DNA of 64,000 bases from Limisphaerales bacterium (GCA_004213515.1 SHAK01000005.1:1-64000); one strand, 5' to 3'. Shown: positions 27,301 to 36,543, counted from the first letter of the stretch. Notes: generated by a model not told the origin, from the sequence alone. Translations and numbers: made by a program.

Positions 27301-28533
27301 TTATTCTTCAGGGTTCTTATGCACTTTAGGTGGTTCTGCACCCTGTAATGCATTCACCTTTTTTGTAGCATTTTCAACATCTTTTAGGCTTGGATGAATC
27401 TTAAAATCTAATTCAAATGAACGAGATTCACCCGGTGCAAGTTTCGGAACTCTTCCATACTTTCTTTCATAATTGCGATTATGAGGAAAACCGGTTCCTG
27501 GTTCTATACCAGTAACATAACCAGTTGTTTCTGCTGCTGTGTTTTTCCACTGAGTTAAATAGGGCAATTGTTGAACAGGCCAACTGATACTAACACCTCT
27601 ATCACCCTTAGGGTTTATCATCAGAGCAGTAGTTTTTCCCATTTCATCACTTTTTGGATAAATCTTGAAAACTTCCTCGGTAAAACCTTTTGTTGGAGCA
27701 TTATAAACCCTTTGTTCATTAATTGCTTCAGCTGCATTTTTATTGAAAGGAACAATTTTGGATGAAGCCGTTAACAATTTTGCGCCTTCACCAAGAAGAG
27801 GTCTTCCAAAATTTGCATGGTAAATAATCTGAAATTCTTCTTCAAATGTACCATGATTTGTTAATACATCACTAATACGAAAAGCACTTGATCCTGGCAC
27901 TGTACTAATTTCAGTCCAAATACTTAAATTCGGGCCATAAAAAGACACTTCATTAATCCTCCCTCGAATTCGGATTCGATGGGGCGACTTTTTTTCGACT
28001 ATAACAACTACTTGCGAAGCAGGTATATTTCCAATTTTACCATGCAAAGTAAGATTCATCGTCGCTTCCGCACCTACGTTATTTATAAATTTATCTTCTC
28101 CAGGGTGACCAGCAAAAGACAACCCACAGCGAACCATCCACTCGTTAAATCCATCTAACCACCCTAAGCCTCCACGATCATGTAAGTTAATATAGCTGGG
28201 ATGCACAACCTCTTTAACTGGCGAATTCCAACCTAGGCGCACGTCACCGTGAACAACGTCCAGCACGCTCATACCCCGAGTTGGTATTACTCGGAATTGG
28301 AGCTTGCCATTATTCACTTCAATTAACTCAACTCCTTCTTGCTTACCGCCATGCAGAGTCCGTTTGCTAACGGACCAACGATCTTTACCTTTGTACTCAG
28401 GGAAGTCGCTGCTAGATAAATTCCAGTTTTCCGTATTAACATCACGCTTTGTACTCGTTAGAACTTGGTAATGGGTATCAGCATGAACTAAAGCTGATCC
28501 AATAATAAGGCATGTATAAATTATCGATCTCAT
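27301..28533 (-). CDS. Exported DUF4432 (aldose-1-epimerase-like) protein
   Basis: 410 aa with a signal peptide (about residues 1-18, ending ALVHA). The body matches the DUF4432 galactose-mutarotase-like fold: FRVIPTRGMSVLDV, a LGWLDGFNEWMVRCGL segment with SFAGHPG, NLTLHGKIGNIPA and GIEPGTGFPHNRNYER. Cytoplasmic relatives are annotated as aldose 1-epimerase-like; an exported version would act on, or bind, periplasmic sugars. The gene lies just upstream of the DUF6807-like gene on the same strand. Catalytic residues are not certain. Confidence 0.82.
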   Translation of the reverse strand: MRSIIYTCLIIGSALVHADTHYQVLTSTKRDVNTENWNLSSSDFPEYKGKDRWSVSKRTLHGGKQEGVELIEVNNGKLQFRVIPTRGMSVLDVVHGDVRLGWNSPVKEVVHPSYINLHDRGGLGWLDGFNEWMVRCGLSFAGHPGEDKFINNVGAEATMNLTLHGKIGNIPASQVVVIVEKKSPHRIRIRGRINEVSFYGPNLSIWTEISTVPGSSAFRISDVLTNHGTFEEEFQIIYHANFGRPLLGEGAKLLTASSKIVPFNKNAAEAINEQRVYNAPTKGFTEEVFKIYPKSDEMGKTTALMINPKGDRGVSISWPVQQLPYLTQWKNTAAETTGYVTGIEPGTGFPHNRNYERKYGRVPKLAPGESRSFELDFKIHPSLKDVENATKKVNALQGAEPPKVHKNPEE

Positions 28534-28539
28534 TGCGGG

Positions 28540-28797
28540 GTGGAAATATTAACTTTTAGACTAAAATTGCCAAGCGCCAACTATTTGATAAAAATAACGC
28601 GTATCAAAGTGGCTATTCGAATCCTACTCTCAGCGTTTTTCGTAATAACTATTCTATTTTGTGTCTATGGCCTAATAGCAACTCTTGAGCCTTTACCAGC
28701 AGCCACTCAATGGGCTTGGCGCGGAATATATGTTTTAATCCTTATTGGTAATATAGCTGGATTAACCCACATCATCAGAGGTCTTTTCAGGAGATAA
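28540..28797 (+). CDS. Small two-helix membrane protein
   Basis: 85-aa ORF with two clear hydrophobic helices (IRILLSAFFVITILFCVYGLI and IYVLILIGNIAGLTHII) joined by a LEPLPAATQWAWRG loop, ending with RGLFRR. The GTG at 28540 is only 7 bases from the divergent DUF4432-like start, so a start further in (TTG 28585 or GTG 28609, the latter giving 62 aa) is likely. The 3' end overlaps rsmI by 36 bases, convergent. I do not recognise the family. The regular membrane topology argues for a real gene rather than a shadow. Confidence 0.5.
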   Translation: MEILTFRLKLPSANYLIKITRIKVAIRILLSAFFVITILFCVYGLIATLEPLPAATQWAWRGIYVLILIGNIAGLTHIIRGLFRR

Positions 28798-29562
28798 AGC
28801 ATTAGCTGAATCAACAAGAACAACGAATTCACCTTTAGGTTTTTTGTTTGAATATAAACTTAAAATTTCTGTGGCTGTACCTCGATGTATTTGTTCAAAT
28901 TTCTTAGTTAGCTCACGAGCTATAACTAGCATTCGATTGGGTACAGTTTCGATCAATTCATTGAGTAATTTTAAAATACGATATGGAGACTCATACAAGA
29001 CCAGCGTTCCTGGCAACTTCAATAGAGCTGATAAGCGACTTGCTCTCTTTCCGCTTTTGACAGGAAGAAAACCGCAAAAATGAAATTCATCTGCAGACAA
29101 TCCACTTAAAGTTAAAGCCGCAATCAAAGCACAAGCTCCGGGCACTGATTCAACGCGTAAATCAGCACTCAAAGCTGCTTCAACAATTCTCTGTCCTGGA
29201 TCACTAATCCCAGGACTACCAGCATCACTCACAAGAGCAATCGTCTCACCTTCTTTTAATCGAGAAACAATTTCAGATGAACGCTTTGCTTCATTAAATT
29301 TATGAGTACTTATTTGCTTCTTAACTAATCCTAACCTTTTTAATAATATACCAGTATAACGAGTGTCTTCTGCGGCAACTAAGTCACATTCTCTCAAGGT
29401 CCTAATGGCCCTTAGTGTAATATCTTCCATATTACCAATAGGCGTCGCCACTAAATATAATGTTCCAGGAACAAGTGGCACTTGATTGATTGCGGGCAAG
29501 AAAATTTGTTCCTCAATCAAGCTGCTTCCTCCATAGAGATAGATAATGGAGGCATCGGGCAT
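28762..29562 (-). CDS. rsmI: 16S rRNA (cytidine-1402-2'-O)-methyltransferase
   Basis: RsmI of the tetrapyrrole-methylase fold. Landmarks are GTLYLVATPIGNMEDITLRA, AAEDTRYTG, the VSDAGSPGISDPG SAM loop and FCGFLPVKSGKR. It 2'-O-methylates C1402 in the ribosomal P site. The track start at 29562 overlaps the M48 gene by 46 bases and adds a leader of about 30 residues; a TTG at 29520 overlapping the M48 TGA is a plausible coupled start. It belongs to a lemA-M48-rsmI unit. Confidence 0.92.
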   Translation of the reverse strand: MPDASIIYLYGGSSLIEEQIFLPAINQVPLVPGTLYLVATPIGNMEDITLRAIRTLRECDLVAAEDTRYTGILLKRLGLVKKQISTHKFNEAKRSSEIVSRLKEGETIALVSDAGSPGISDPGQRIVEAALSADLRVESVPGACALIAALTLSGLSADEFHFCGFLPVKSGKRASRLSALLKLPGTLVLYESPYRILKLLNELIETVPNRMLVIARELTKKFEQIHRGTATEILSLYSNKKPKGEFVVLVDSANALSPEKTSDDVG

Positions 29563-31574
29563 CCAAGAACATCACATATTGCACGCAAGAGTTCAGCTTC
29601 TTGAATTTGTAAATAACCATCAACAGAAACAGTCGCAGATGCCGCCTGAATTAATGCACGCTTTAAATTAGGCACAACACCTTCAAGAACAGCTAGAGAG
29701 GCATCCAAATCTTTTAACCCACATTCTGTAGTTGATAAGAAATTCAATTCAGTTAATGAGGAAAGACGACCTGCCCCAGCCTTATAAGCAGCCATTATAG
29801 TTTGTTCCTCTCTACCTGCGGCGTGGGCCAATGCGGAAATCAGAACACTACAATCATGACCTAGGCGTTTTAGTGAATACACCTGTACTACCTTTTTTCG
29901 TTTCTTAATATAATGAGGTTCCAAGTGAGAAACAACCAACTTCGATAATGAATACTCAAACAAATCAAGCTGACCATCAGCCGCAACTAGACTTTCAACG
30001 ATATGGTTAAAGTATCCGTATTGATCCTGTGACATATGACGTAATGCTCCAATAGAAAGATCAACAATAGGCAAACTTGCTCGGGGGTCGATATTATCAA
30101 TCTCAAGACTAAGCTTCAGCGTAGCCTTGCTCATACCCTCTCCAAACAAGTCATAGATTTCTTCAATTTGTTTATTCCTAATCAATTCATTCTTCTTATC
30201 CAGCAAAAGAGCGAACACTAACGCGCAAGAATCGTGCGGATCTCGAGTAGCTTCTATTACTAAATTAGGAAGGGACTTTATTAATTCTGCAGCGAAGTCA
30301 AAATGCTCTTGAGAAGGATTACCAATTGAGTCCGAAAGTTCTTTCGAAGAATTAACCTTAATTTGATTATCCCCAGATCCGGCTAAGCCCATAATCACAG
30401 GAGGAACAGTTTGGCCAATAGCATTATCGATCACTGGCAATGGAATTGCCGATTGAGATAACTTTTCTGACTTTTTTAGTTTTGTTGAAATCACCTTTTC
30501 TTCAATTAATTGCACTGCCGAAAAATCGCCATTAAAACTGGGATCTAATAATTTAATTCTCTCTAAAAGTGGAGGATGAGTAGATGAAATTGAAAACCAT
30601 GACTCTTTCATGCCATTACCAAAGAACATATGACTCGCCTCATTAGTATTAGGAGATAACAATCGAGAACCATTACTAAGTGCTCCTATTTTTTTAAGTG
30701 CACCTGAAAGCCCTTCTGGATTTCTAGTAAATTGCACAGCAGACGAATCGGCGAGATACTCACGCTGCCGAGATATAGCACTCTTAATAAGATTCCCCAT
30801 TAATACTCCAATAAAACCAGTAGCCATTATACAAATACCTGTACAGCCAATTGCAATTATCAAACCTCCTCCATTATTATCTCTACTACTTCTTCGCCTA
30901 TATCTAGTTGAGCTAAATGCAACCTCCATCATCAAGCGACCAATTTGAGACAATACTATCAATCCAAAAACTACTGAAACCAATCTAAAATTCAACTTCA
31001 TATCCTGATTCAAAATATGACTAAACTCATGTGCAATGACCGCCTGTAACTCGTCCCTATTAAGGTGCCTTATACAGCCATCTGTGACTCCAATAACAGC
31101 ATCGTCAAGAGCATACCCCGCAGCAAATGCATTTATACCTTTTTCACCATCCATAACATATATATCCGGCTTTGGAACACTAGAGGCAATAGCCATCTCT
31201 TCTACTACATTTAGTAATTTTTTTTCATCCGGATCTTTACTACAACTATTTACAAGTCGCCCCCCCATCATGGAGGCAATGGTTGAACCCCCATCTTTAA
31301 GTTGAAATTTCTTAAATAATCCAGCAATGGTTATCACCAAAAAAGTGCCAAGTATCACCGATGCTGCGAGAATCGGATCCTTTAATGAATTAGATGCTAT
31401 TTCAGAAACATTTACTTCACCTTCAGCACTAAAACCTCCAGAGACGATCGGGATTACGAATAAAGATAATAATAAAAAATTTAACAGAGAGATAAGAAGA
31501 ACCCCAATAATGAACAGCAAAACTAAAGTGCTGGTTTTTTTCTTAGCTTGACGCTGACGTTCAAAAAAGTCCAT
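29517..31574 (-). CDS. M48 (HtpX-like) metallopeptidase with C-terminal TerB-like region
   Basis: 685 aa. Two N-terminal transmembrane helices (about 17-42 and 68-86) precede an M48 peptidase domain with the zinc motif H182-E-F-S-H186 and the Glu ligand further on in SRQREYLADSSAV. Further hydrophobic helices lie near 195-265, as in HtpX. A C-terminal region of about 300 residues is mostly helical; its last part (ASATVSVDGYLQIQEAELLRAI) resembles TerB-like domains. It should degrade membrane or envelope proteins. lemA lies 20 bases upstream, a pairing seen widely. Family firm, the C-terminal assignment tentative. Confidence 0.88.
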   Translation of the reverse strand: MDFFERQRQAKKKTSTLVLLFIIGVLLISLLNFLLLSLFVIPIVSGGFSAEGEVNVSEIASNSLKDPILAASVILGTFLVITIAGLFKKFQLKDGGSTIASMMGGRLVNSCSKDPDEKKLLNVVEEMAIASSVPKPDIYVMDGEKGINAFAAGYALDDAVIGVTDGCIRHLNRDELQAVIAHEFSHILNQDMKLNFRLVSVVFGLIVLSQIGRLMMEVAFSSTRYRRRSSRDNNGGGLIIAIGCTGICIMATGFIGVLMGNLIKSAISRQREYLADSSAVQFTRNPEGLSGALKKIGALSNGSRLLSPNTNEASHMFFGNGMKESWFSISSTHPPLLERIKLLDPSFNGDFSAVQLIEEKVISTKLKKSEKLSQSAIPLPVIDNAIGQTVPPVIMGLAGSGDNQIKVNSSKELSDSIGNPSQEHFDFAAELIKSLPNLVIEATRDPHDSCALVFALLLDKKNELIRNKQIEEIYDLFGEGMSKATLKLSLEIDNIDPRASLPIVDLSIGALRHMSQDQYGYFNHIVESLVAADGQLDLFEYSLSKLVVSHLEPHYIKKRKKVVQVYSLKRLGHDCSVLISALAHAAGREEQTIMAAYKAGAGRLSSLTELNFLSTTECGLKDLDASLAVLEGVVPNLKRALIQAASATVSVDGYLQIQEAELLRAICDVLGCPMPPLSISMEEAA

Positions 31575-31594
31575 ACAGGCGGTTAAATATTAAA

Positions 31595-32233
31595 TCACAT
31601 ATCATCAAAAGATATATCAAGATCCTTCTTTTGATCAGATGTTACTACCGCTTTACTAACATCGCCCAACCCCTCAACTTCAAAAAATATAGCCTCCTTA
31701 AAACCAAACATTCCAGCAACCGTATTTGCTGGAAACACTTGTAACGCATTATTATATGTCATGACTGAATCGTTAAATGCTTGGCGTGCAAATGTCACTT
31801 TGTTCTCAGTAGATGTAAGTTCTTCAGTTAACTGCATCATATTCTGATTTGCCTTAAGATCTGGGTAAGACTCACTAAGAGCAAACAACTTACCCATAAC
31901 TCCGCCAAGAGAACCTTCAGCAGCTACCATTTTCTTCATTGCATCTGGATTCCCGGGGTCGGCGCTAATCTCGGCATTTGCATTTGCGGCCATGTTACGC
32001 GCCTGTATGACCTCTTCCAAGGTTGCTCGCTCGTGCTTCATATATCCCTTTGCCAGTTTTACCAGATTTGGAATCAATTCATATTTACGAGTTAACTGGA
32101 CACCTATTTGGGAGTAATTATTATCCTTAGAATTGCGACTGCGAACTAAGCCGTTGTAAACGCTCATCATCCAAAAACCGACAAGAACTACTACGGCAAA
32201 TAAAATTCCAAAAATTGTAATTAGTGTAGTCAT
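31595..32233 (-). CDS. LemA family protein
   Basis: 212 aa with one N-terminal transmembrane helix (about 4-25) and the LemA coiled-coil bundle (VRSRNSKDNNYSQIGVQLTRKYELIPNLV, EVIQARN, ARQAFNDSVMTYNNALQVFP). The function of LemA is not settled; it commonly pairs with M48 or TPM_phosphatase-type proteins, as here. Upstream on the minus strand a TTGACC (32291-32286) could be a -35 element, with only a weak -10 (CAATAT) 17 bases further. Confidence 0.92.
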   Translation of the reverse strand: MTTLITIFGILFAVVVLVGFWMMSVYNGLVRSRNSKDNNYSQIGVQLTRKYELIPNLVKLAKGYMKHERATLEEVIQARNMAANANAEISADPGNPDAMKKMVAAEGSLGGVMGKLFALSESYPDLKANQNMMQLTEELTSTENKVTFARQAFNDSVMTYNNALQVFPANTVAGMFGFKEAIFFEVEGLGDVSKAVVTSDQKKDLDISFDDM

Positions 32234-32325
32234 TATTAAATTAAAATATAGTCTATCAATTGATATTGAAGAATACGATGATCAAGGTCAATTATAATTA
32301 AAAGTATAGATTATATGCATCCCTA

Positions 32326-33774
32326 TTACTGAAAGTGAGGTTGAAACTGAAGAGAATACAAATCAGCATCTTTCAACTTGAAGCGTAATCTCACAGCTGG
32401 GTATCTTTTTTTCAAATGACTAATATCACTTCCTACTCCCCAAGACACTTGCTCCTCTAAAGAATCGCCACGTAAAATATTACAACTAGAAATTTCATAG
32501 CCAATAATTTCACTCCCATCAGGTTTCTCAATAGACACCATAATATACCCGTTTTTCTTGGTCTGAAAATTCACAGTTAATCGTTCGGCTGAACTACCAA
32601 GTGATATAGGCTTTGTAATCATCTCACCTATCTCAGAACCTGCTCTCAAAGAAACAAAGCCGTCTTTTCGATACTCAAAACGTCTTAAGCGACTATCAGG
32701 ACCAGTATAATATGCCTCAGATGCATAAACAGAAATATGCTTAGGACGATTAGGAATTTCGACAAGCCCCCAAGCCATATAATTACTACGGTTTCCCCGA
32801 CGATCCTTTGGAGCCGATTCAGGGACAACAGGATCAAGCCATCTATGAAAACGCACCCCATCTCGACTACTCATTAAGGTAGGCTCAACACGCTGACCTT
32901 GGCTTGGAAGATAACGAGATGGGAACCCAATAAAAAGCTGCGGAGCACGATCGTACCTTAATACAGCATTAGTATAAAGATGCTGGTTTGGAACTTCTTT
33001 TTGATAGACAAGAAGCTCAGGCTTGGTCCAGTTCAAAAAATCTTTAGAAGATGCAGTCATTATAGCGCGAACACCGTCAACAAAGGTACGATGATACTCT
33101 CGATACTGGTTAGTAAAAGAATCCCAAAAAGCTAAATTTTGAGAGTCAAAATAACCATCGAAAATAACTGGCGAGTCATGCATCAATTTCCAATTGAGCC
33201 CATCAGGTGACCCGAAAACATAGAGGCCCTTTTCCCCAATCGGCCAACCTCGAGAAATCCCTTTGTAGAGAACCCCTGGGGAGACTTTGGGATTCAAATC
33301 CTTAAAAGGTGTAAAGCAATGCGTCCCCAAACCGTCTAATATAATATTGTTTTGATCCGAACCATTGAATTTAAAAATGCCTAGCTTAGGTTTAACCCAA
33401 TTAACACCGTCCTTACTTTCTGCATAACACGTTACTTCACGATGTGCTTCCCTCTTATTATCCGTATCCCAATGAGATCCACGATAGTACATCCGAAATA
33501 AATCGTTATCTCGAAAAATTGTATAATAAGCACTAGTATTACCCTCCCAAGGTGCATCTGTCGTAAGCACAACCTCTTTAGGGTCAGGCTTATGCACATA
33601 CTGTATTAGCTCATCAGATATTTTATTAATAAGATACTTATCTACAAACAATTCACGCTGTGTTCCATTCTCCCCTAATGAAATTGGTTTATTTGCATAG
33701 ATAAGTTGAACAAAATTTAAAATTAATATTTTGCAAAACAGACAACGCAGAATGTTAAATTTAATTTTGTTCAT
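32326..33774 (-). CDS. Exported glycoside hydrolase family 32/43-like propeller protein
   Basis: 482 aa with a signal peptide (about residues 1-27, ending LIYA). The body opens with RELFVDKYLI and runs through repeating FRMYYRG, YAESKDGVNW, FGSPDGLNWKL and MSSRDGVRFHRW blades, the pattern of five-bladed GH32/43/68-type propellers common in planctomycetes. A jelly-roll-like C-terminus follows. It is likely a periplasmic glycosidase or sugar-binding protein; the catalytic acids cannot be named safely. The next gene downstream toward 31595 is lemA, 92 bases away. Confidence 0.72.
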   Translation of the reverse strand: MNKIKFNILRCLFCKILILNFVQLIYANKPISLGENGTQRELFVDKYLINKISDELIQYVHKPDPKEVVLTTDAPWEGNTSAYYTIFRDNDLFRMYYRGSHWDTDNKREAHREVTCYAESKDGVNWVKPKLGIFKFNGSDQNNIILDGLGTHCFTPFKDLNPKVSPGVLYKGISRGWPIGEKGLYVFGSPDGLNWKLMHDSPVIFDGYFDSQNLAFWDSFTNQYREYHRTFVDGVRAIMTASSKDFLNWTKPELLVYQKEVPNQHLYTNAVLRYDRAPQLFIGFPSRYLPSQGQRVEPTLMSSRDGVRFHRWLDPVVPESAPKDRRGNRSNYMAWGLVEIPNRPKHISVYASEAYYTGPDSRLRRFEYRKDGFVSLRAGSEIGEMITKPISLGSSAERLTVNFQTKKNGYIMVSIEKPDGSEIIGYEISSCNILRGDSLEEQVSWGVGSDISHLKKRYPAVRLRFKLKDADLYSLQFQPHFQ

Positions 33775-33800
33775 TTTAATAGTGATTAAATGCGAGATTA

Positions 33801-34625
33801 TTAGTTTATTAATCCACGCAAAAAATCTGCTGTCCTTTTAGCCGATTCTTCGGGCGTCTCACCTGACTGTGCAGATTGATGTACCGTAACCGGCCCATCA
33901 TAACCAATAGATTTTAAACCAAAAAATACATTATCATAATTAATTCCTCCACTTGTATGAATTGAAATCAAATCAAAAGAAACGTCTCCATTACATCGAG
34001 TAGGAAGTGTGACTGCACCTCTAGGCGTAAGAATTTGATTTTGTAAATATACGTTAAAAATCCAACTGGATAAACGTTCTAAAGTTGAAAGGCCATAATC
34101 TTGAGCACAAATCTCAAGATTTGCTGGCTCATAGACCAATCCAAAATTAGAGCGATTAATCGCTTTCAAAGTACTTTCGATACTTTCAACTGTCTCAAAC
34201 AAGCTTAGCGTATGGCACTGATGAACGAGCTGAATTTTTCTTTCGGATGCCTCATCTGCAGCCCGCTGAGCATTCGTAACATCTGATTCTTTTTTTAATG
34301 CAACACGAATTCGAGGAGCCCCGATTTTTTCAGCTAAATCAAGGTATGGAGTAATATTTGTTAATGATGACGGTCCTTTGTCATTATTATAAACAGTGTC
34401 AAAATCTCCAGTAATCATGCTCACCGCAAGGCCATTTACATCCATACAAGCCACAGCACTTGCAACTTGATCAGCAGTAGATTGTATTCCTAATTGAGAT
34501 GCCCTCATACAAAGTGCTTGATAACCACAACGGTTGGCTAATGAAGCCAATTCGCCCAGTGACATCGAGGCTTTTTCCTTAGACAAGAATTCCTCAGCAA
34601 TTCGAACTGAAAGTGAAAGTTGCAT
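33801..34625 (-). CDS. Sugar phosphate isomerase/epimerase-like TIM barrel
   Basis: The ATG at 34625 (MQLSLSVRIAEEF) starts directly at the first beta strand; the track start at 34670 would add a hydrophobic stretch. The 274-aa product is an AP-endonuclease-2/xylose-isomerase-like TIM barrel: LANRCGYQALCMRA, HQCHTLSLFET, GLVYEPANLE and YDGPVTVHQS with terminal FLRGLIN. Such enzymes isomerise or epimerise sugars or inositols, often beside Gfo/Idh/MocA genes. Cytoplasmic. Precise substrate unknown. Confidence 0.82.
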   Translation of the reverse strand: MQLSLSVRIAEEFLSKEKASMSLGELASLANRCGYQALCMRASQLGIQSTADQVASAVACMDVNGLAVSMITGDFDTVYNNDKGPSSLTNITPYLDLAEKIGAPRIRVALKKESDVTNAQRAADEASERKIQLVHQCHTLSLFETVESIESTLKAINRSNFGLVYEPANLEICAQDYGLSTLERLSSWIFNVYLQNQILTPRGAVTLPTRCNGDVSFDLISIHTSGGINYDNVFFGLKSIGYDGPVTVHQSAQSGETPEESAKRTADFLRGLIN

Positions 34626-34703
34626 AACTAAATATATGAAAAAAATATAACGGATTAGTGATTGTTGCAATAAGTAGAATTAAATCATTTACTTTAATTT
34701 TAA

Positions 34704-34716
34704 TTGCATAATGCAA
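34704..34716. promoter_or_regulatory. Palindrome TTGCAT-A-ATGCAA upstream of the Bax-inhibitor-1 gene
   Basis: A perfect 6+1+6 inverted repeat sits 25 bases before the ATG at 34742. It contains CATAAT, a near match to a -10 hexamer, so a protein binding here could control the promoter. No well-spaced -35 was found. In AT-rich DNA a 13-base palindrome can occur by chance. Confidence 0.28.
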
Positions 34717-34741
34717 CCCATCATGCGATAAGAAAAGCGGT

Positions 34742-35449
34742 ATGAATAGTTTACAGAATAATATCCCACTCTCTCATGGATTGTTTGGTACAACGGAAAT
34801 AGACGAGACTCGTTCTGCAATAATTAAAAAAACATATCTTCTTCTCTCACTAAGTGTAGGAGCAGCAATTGCAGGTGGATTTATAGGTGCTCAATCTCAA
34901 GCACTTGTTAAGTTTTTCGGATCTACAATGGGATGGATAGTCGCAATGATTGCACTCAATGCTATTCCCTATGTAGCTATGTCATGTAGAGCAAATCCTG
35001 TATTAGGAACTATTGCGCTCATTGGTGATGGATTAATATCAGGTTTAATTCTTGCCCCAGTTCTTTTTATGGCAAGTGTAGTTGCTCCGGATATAGTGCC
35101 AGCAGCCTTGATTCTAACAGGAATAGTTTTTGCTGGAGTAACCATTTCCGTCATGATCACTAAAGTTAAATTTTCTGCTCCCAGAGGACTAATGGTCGGC
35201 TTATTCTTCGCCATTATTGGTGTCATGATCTTGAATATGTTTTTAAATATTGGATTCCTTGGAATTATTATTTCGGGAGCCATTGGGATTTTTGGGGTAT
35301 TTGTACTCGTAAACGCTACCAGCCAAGTATTGAACAATCCTCAATTTAACGAACCTGTTGCTGGAGCCTTAATGCTTTTCGCAGGACTCTTTAATGTATT
35401 TGTTGCCATAATTCATATTTTACTAGCATTTACAGGAAGAGACGATTGA
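34742..35449 (+). CDS. Bax inhibitor-1/YccA family membrane protein
   Basis: 235-aa polytopic protein with seven hydrophobic helices, starting after an N-terminal cytosolic segment (FGTTEIDETRSAIIKKTY). The pattern matches BI-1/TMBIM proteins: short loops, an LIGDGLISGLILAPV helix and a C-terminal LFNVFVAIIHILLAFTGRDD with an acidic tail. Members are pH-sensitive calcium leak channels or modulate FtsH. Followed by a strong terminator at 35471, so it appears to be a single-gene transcript. Confidence 0.9.
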   Translation: MNSLQNNIPLSHGLFGTTEIDETRSAIIKKTYLLLSLSVGAAIAGGFIGAQSQALVKFFGSTMGWIVAMIALNAIPYVAMSCRANPVLGTIALIGDGLISGLILAPVLFMASVVAPDIVPAALILTGIVFAGVTISVMITKVKFSAPRGLMVGLFFAIIGVMILNMFLNIGFLGIIISGAIGIFGVFVLVNATSQVLNNPQFNEPVAGALMLFAGLFNVFVAIIHILLAFTGRDD

Positions 35450-35470
35450 GTTTTTCTTAAATGAAATTAG

Positions 35471-35503
35471 AAAGGACAAGCTAATTTGCTTGTCCTTTTT
35501 TTA
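35471..35503 (+). terminator. Rho-independent terminator
   Basis: A perfect 10-base stem (AAAGGACAAG at 35471-35480 with CTTGTCCTTT at 35489-35498) with an 8-base loop is followed by T residues to 35502. It lies 21 bases after the Bax-inhibitor-1 gene stop and ends its transcript; on the other side convergent nadA stops at 35533. Confidence 0.88.
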
Positions 35504-35532
35504 TAATAAACAAACAAATTAAACAGATAAAA

Positions 35533-36543
35533 TTAGCGGGCTGAAATCTCAAGCATACGTTCGATTGGCATTCTAGCTCTTTCTATCAGCTCAGGAGGAA
35601 GAATCAGTTCTGGAGAACGATTTATCATACAGTTATACAATTTTTCCAATGTATTCATTTTCATGAAATGACACTCATTACATGCACATTTATCAGTTGG
35701 AGCAGGAATAAATTTCTTTTCAGGACACTCCTTTTGAAGACGGTGCAGCATTCCAACCTCTGTAGCTATAATAATAGCATCAGACTCGACCTCGCGACAG
35801 TAATTAACCATTTTCTCAGTTGAGCAAACCTCATCTGCTAAAATCCTAACCGCTTTAGTACATTCAGGATGTGCTACAAGAGGAGCTCCTGGGAATTCCC
35901 GCCTTATTCGAGTAATGCTTTCGTGCGTCCATTCAACATGGACATAACAATTACCTTGCCAGTAGGTCATTGGGCGACCCGTTTGATCAGTTACCCATGA
36001 ACCAAGATTTTCGTCAGGAACAAATAGTAAATCTCGATCGGATGGAGCTGCCTCAACAATTTTCTTAGCATTACCACTGGTACAAATCACATCACTAAGG
36101 GCTTTGACTTCAGCGCTACAATTTACATAAGCAATAGTATAAAAATTAGGGTTTGTCTCCTGTAATTTACGCAATTTCTCCGGCGGACAACTTTCTTCTA
36201 GAGAACACCCCGCATCCTTGTCAGGTAACAACACTGTCTTATCAGGGGATAATATTTTTGCTGTTTCAGCCATAAAATGAACACCACAAAATACTATTAC
36301 ATCAGCATCAGTCTCAGCAGCCTGACGTGCAAGGCCCAGTGAATCGCCTACATAGTCTCCTAAATCCTGAATCTCTGGAAGCTGATAGTTATGAACGAGT
36401 AATACTGCATTCAACTCCTTTTTTAGCCTCAATATCTCTCGAGACAATTTATCTAATCTATCCGGTGGCGTTCGGCTTTCAACACGAAACCCGGCAGTAG
36501 TAACCGGTAGTACATCAGACGCATCAATCACGTGAAAAAACAT
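35533..36543 (-). CDS. nadA: Quinolinate synthase A
   Basis: The ATG at 36543 (MFFHVIDASD) is preferred to the track start at 36567; it gives 336 aa. NadA landmarks are LVHNYQLPEIQDLGDYVGDSLGLA, the PDKDAGCSLEESCP cluster region, ICTSGNA, a WQGNCYVH segment, HPEC and CNECHFMKMNTLEKLY. The three conserved cysteines hold the [4Fe-4S] cluster that makes quinolinate from iminoaspartate and DHAP in NAD synthesis. nadB and nadC are not in the window. Confidence 0.94.
   Translation of the reverse strand: MFFHVIDASDVLPVTTAGFRVESRTPPDRLDKLSREILRLKKELNAVLLVHNYQLPEIQDLGDYVGDSLGLARQAAETDADVIVFCGVHFMAETAKILSPDKTVLLPDKDAGCSLEESCPPEKLRKLQETNPNFYTIAYVNCSAEVKALSDVICTSGNAKKIVEAAPSDRDLLFVPDENLGSWVTDQTGRPMTYWQGNCYVHVEWTHESITRIRREFPGAPLVAHPECTKAVRILADEVCSTEKMVNYCREVESDAIIIATEVGMLHRLQKECPEKKFIPAPTDKCACNECHFMKMNTLEKLYNCMINRSPELILPPELIERARMPIERMLEISAR

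Noticed and set aside
31260-31266. C7 run in the M48 peptidase gene as a possible slippage site
   Set aside because: Shorter than the C9 tract at 20470 and the frame is intact with full domain conservation; not strong enough to report separately.
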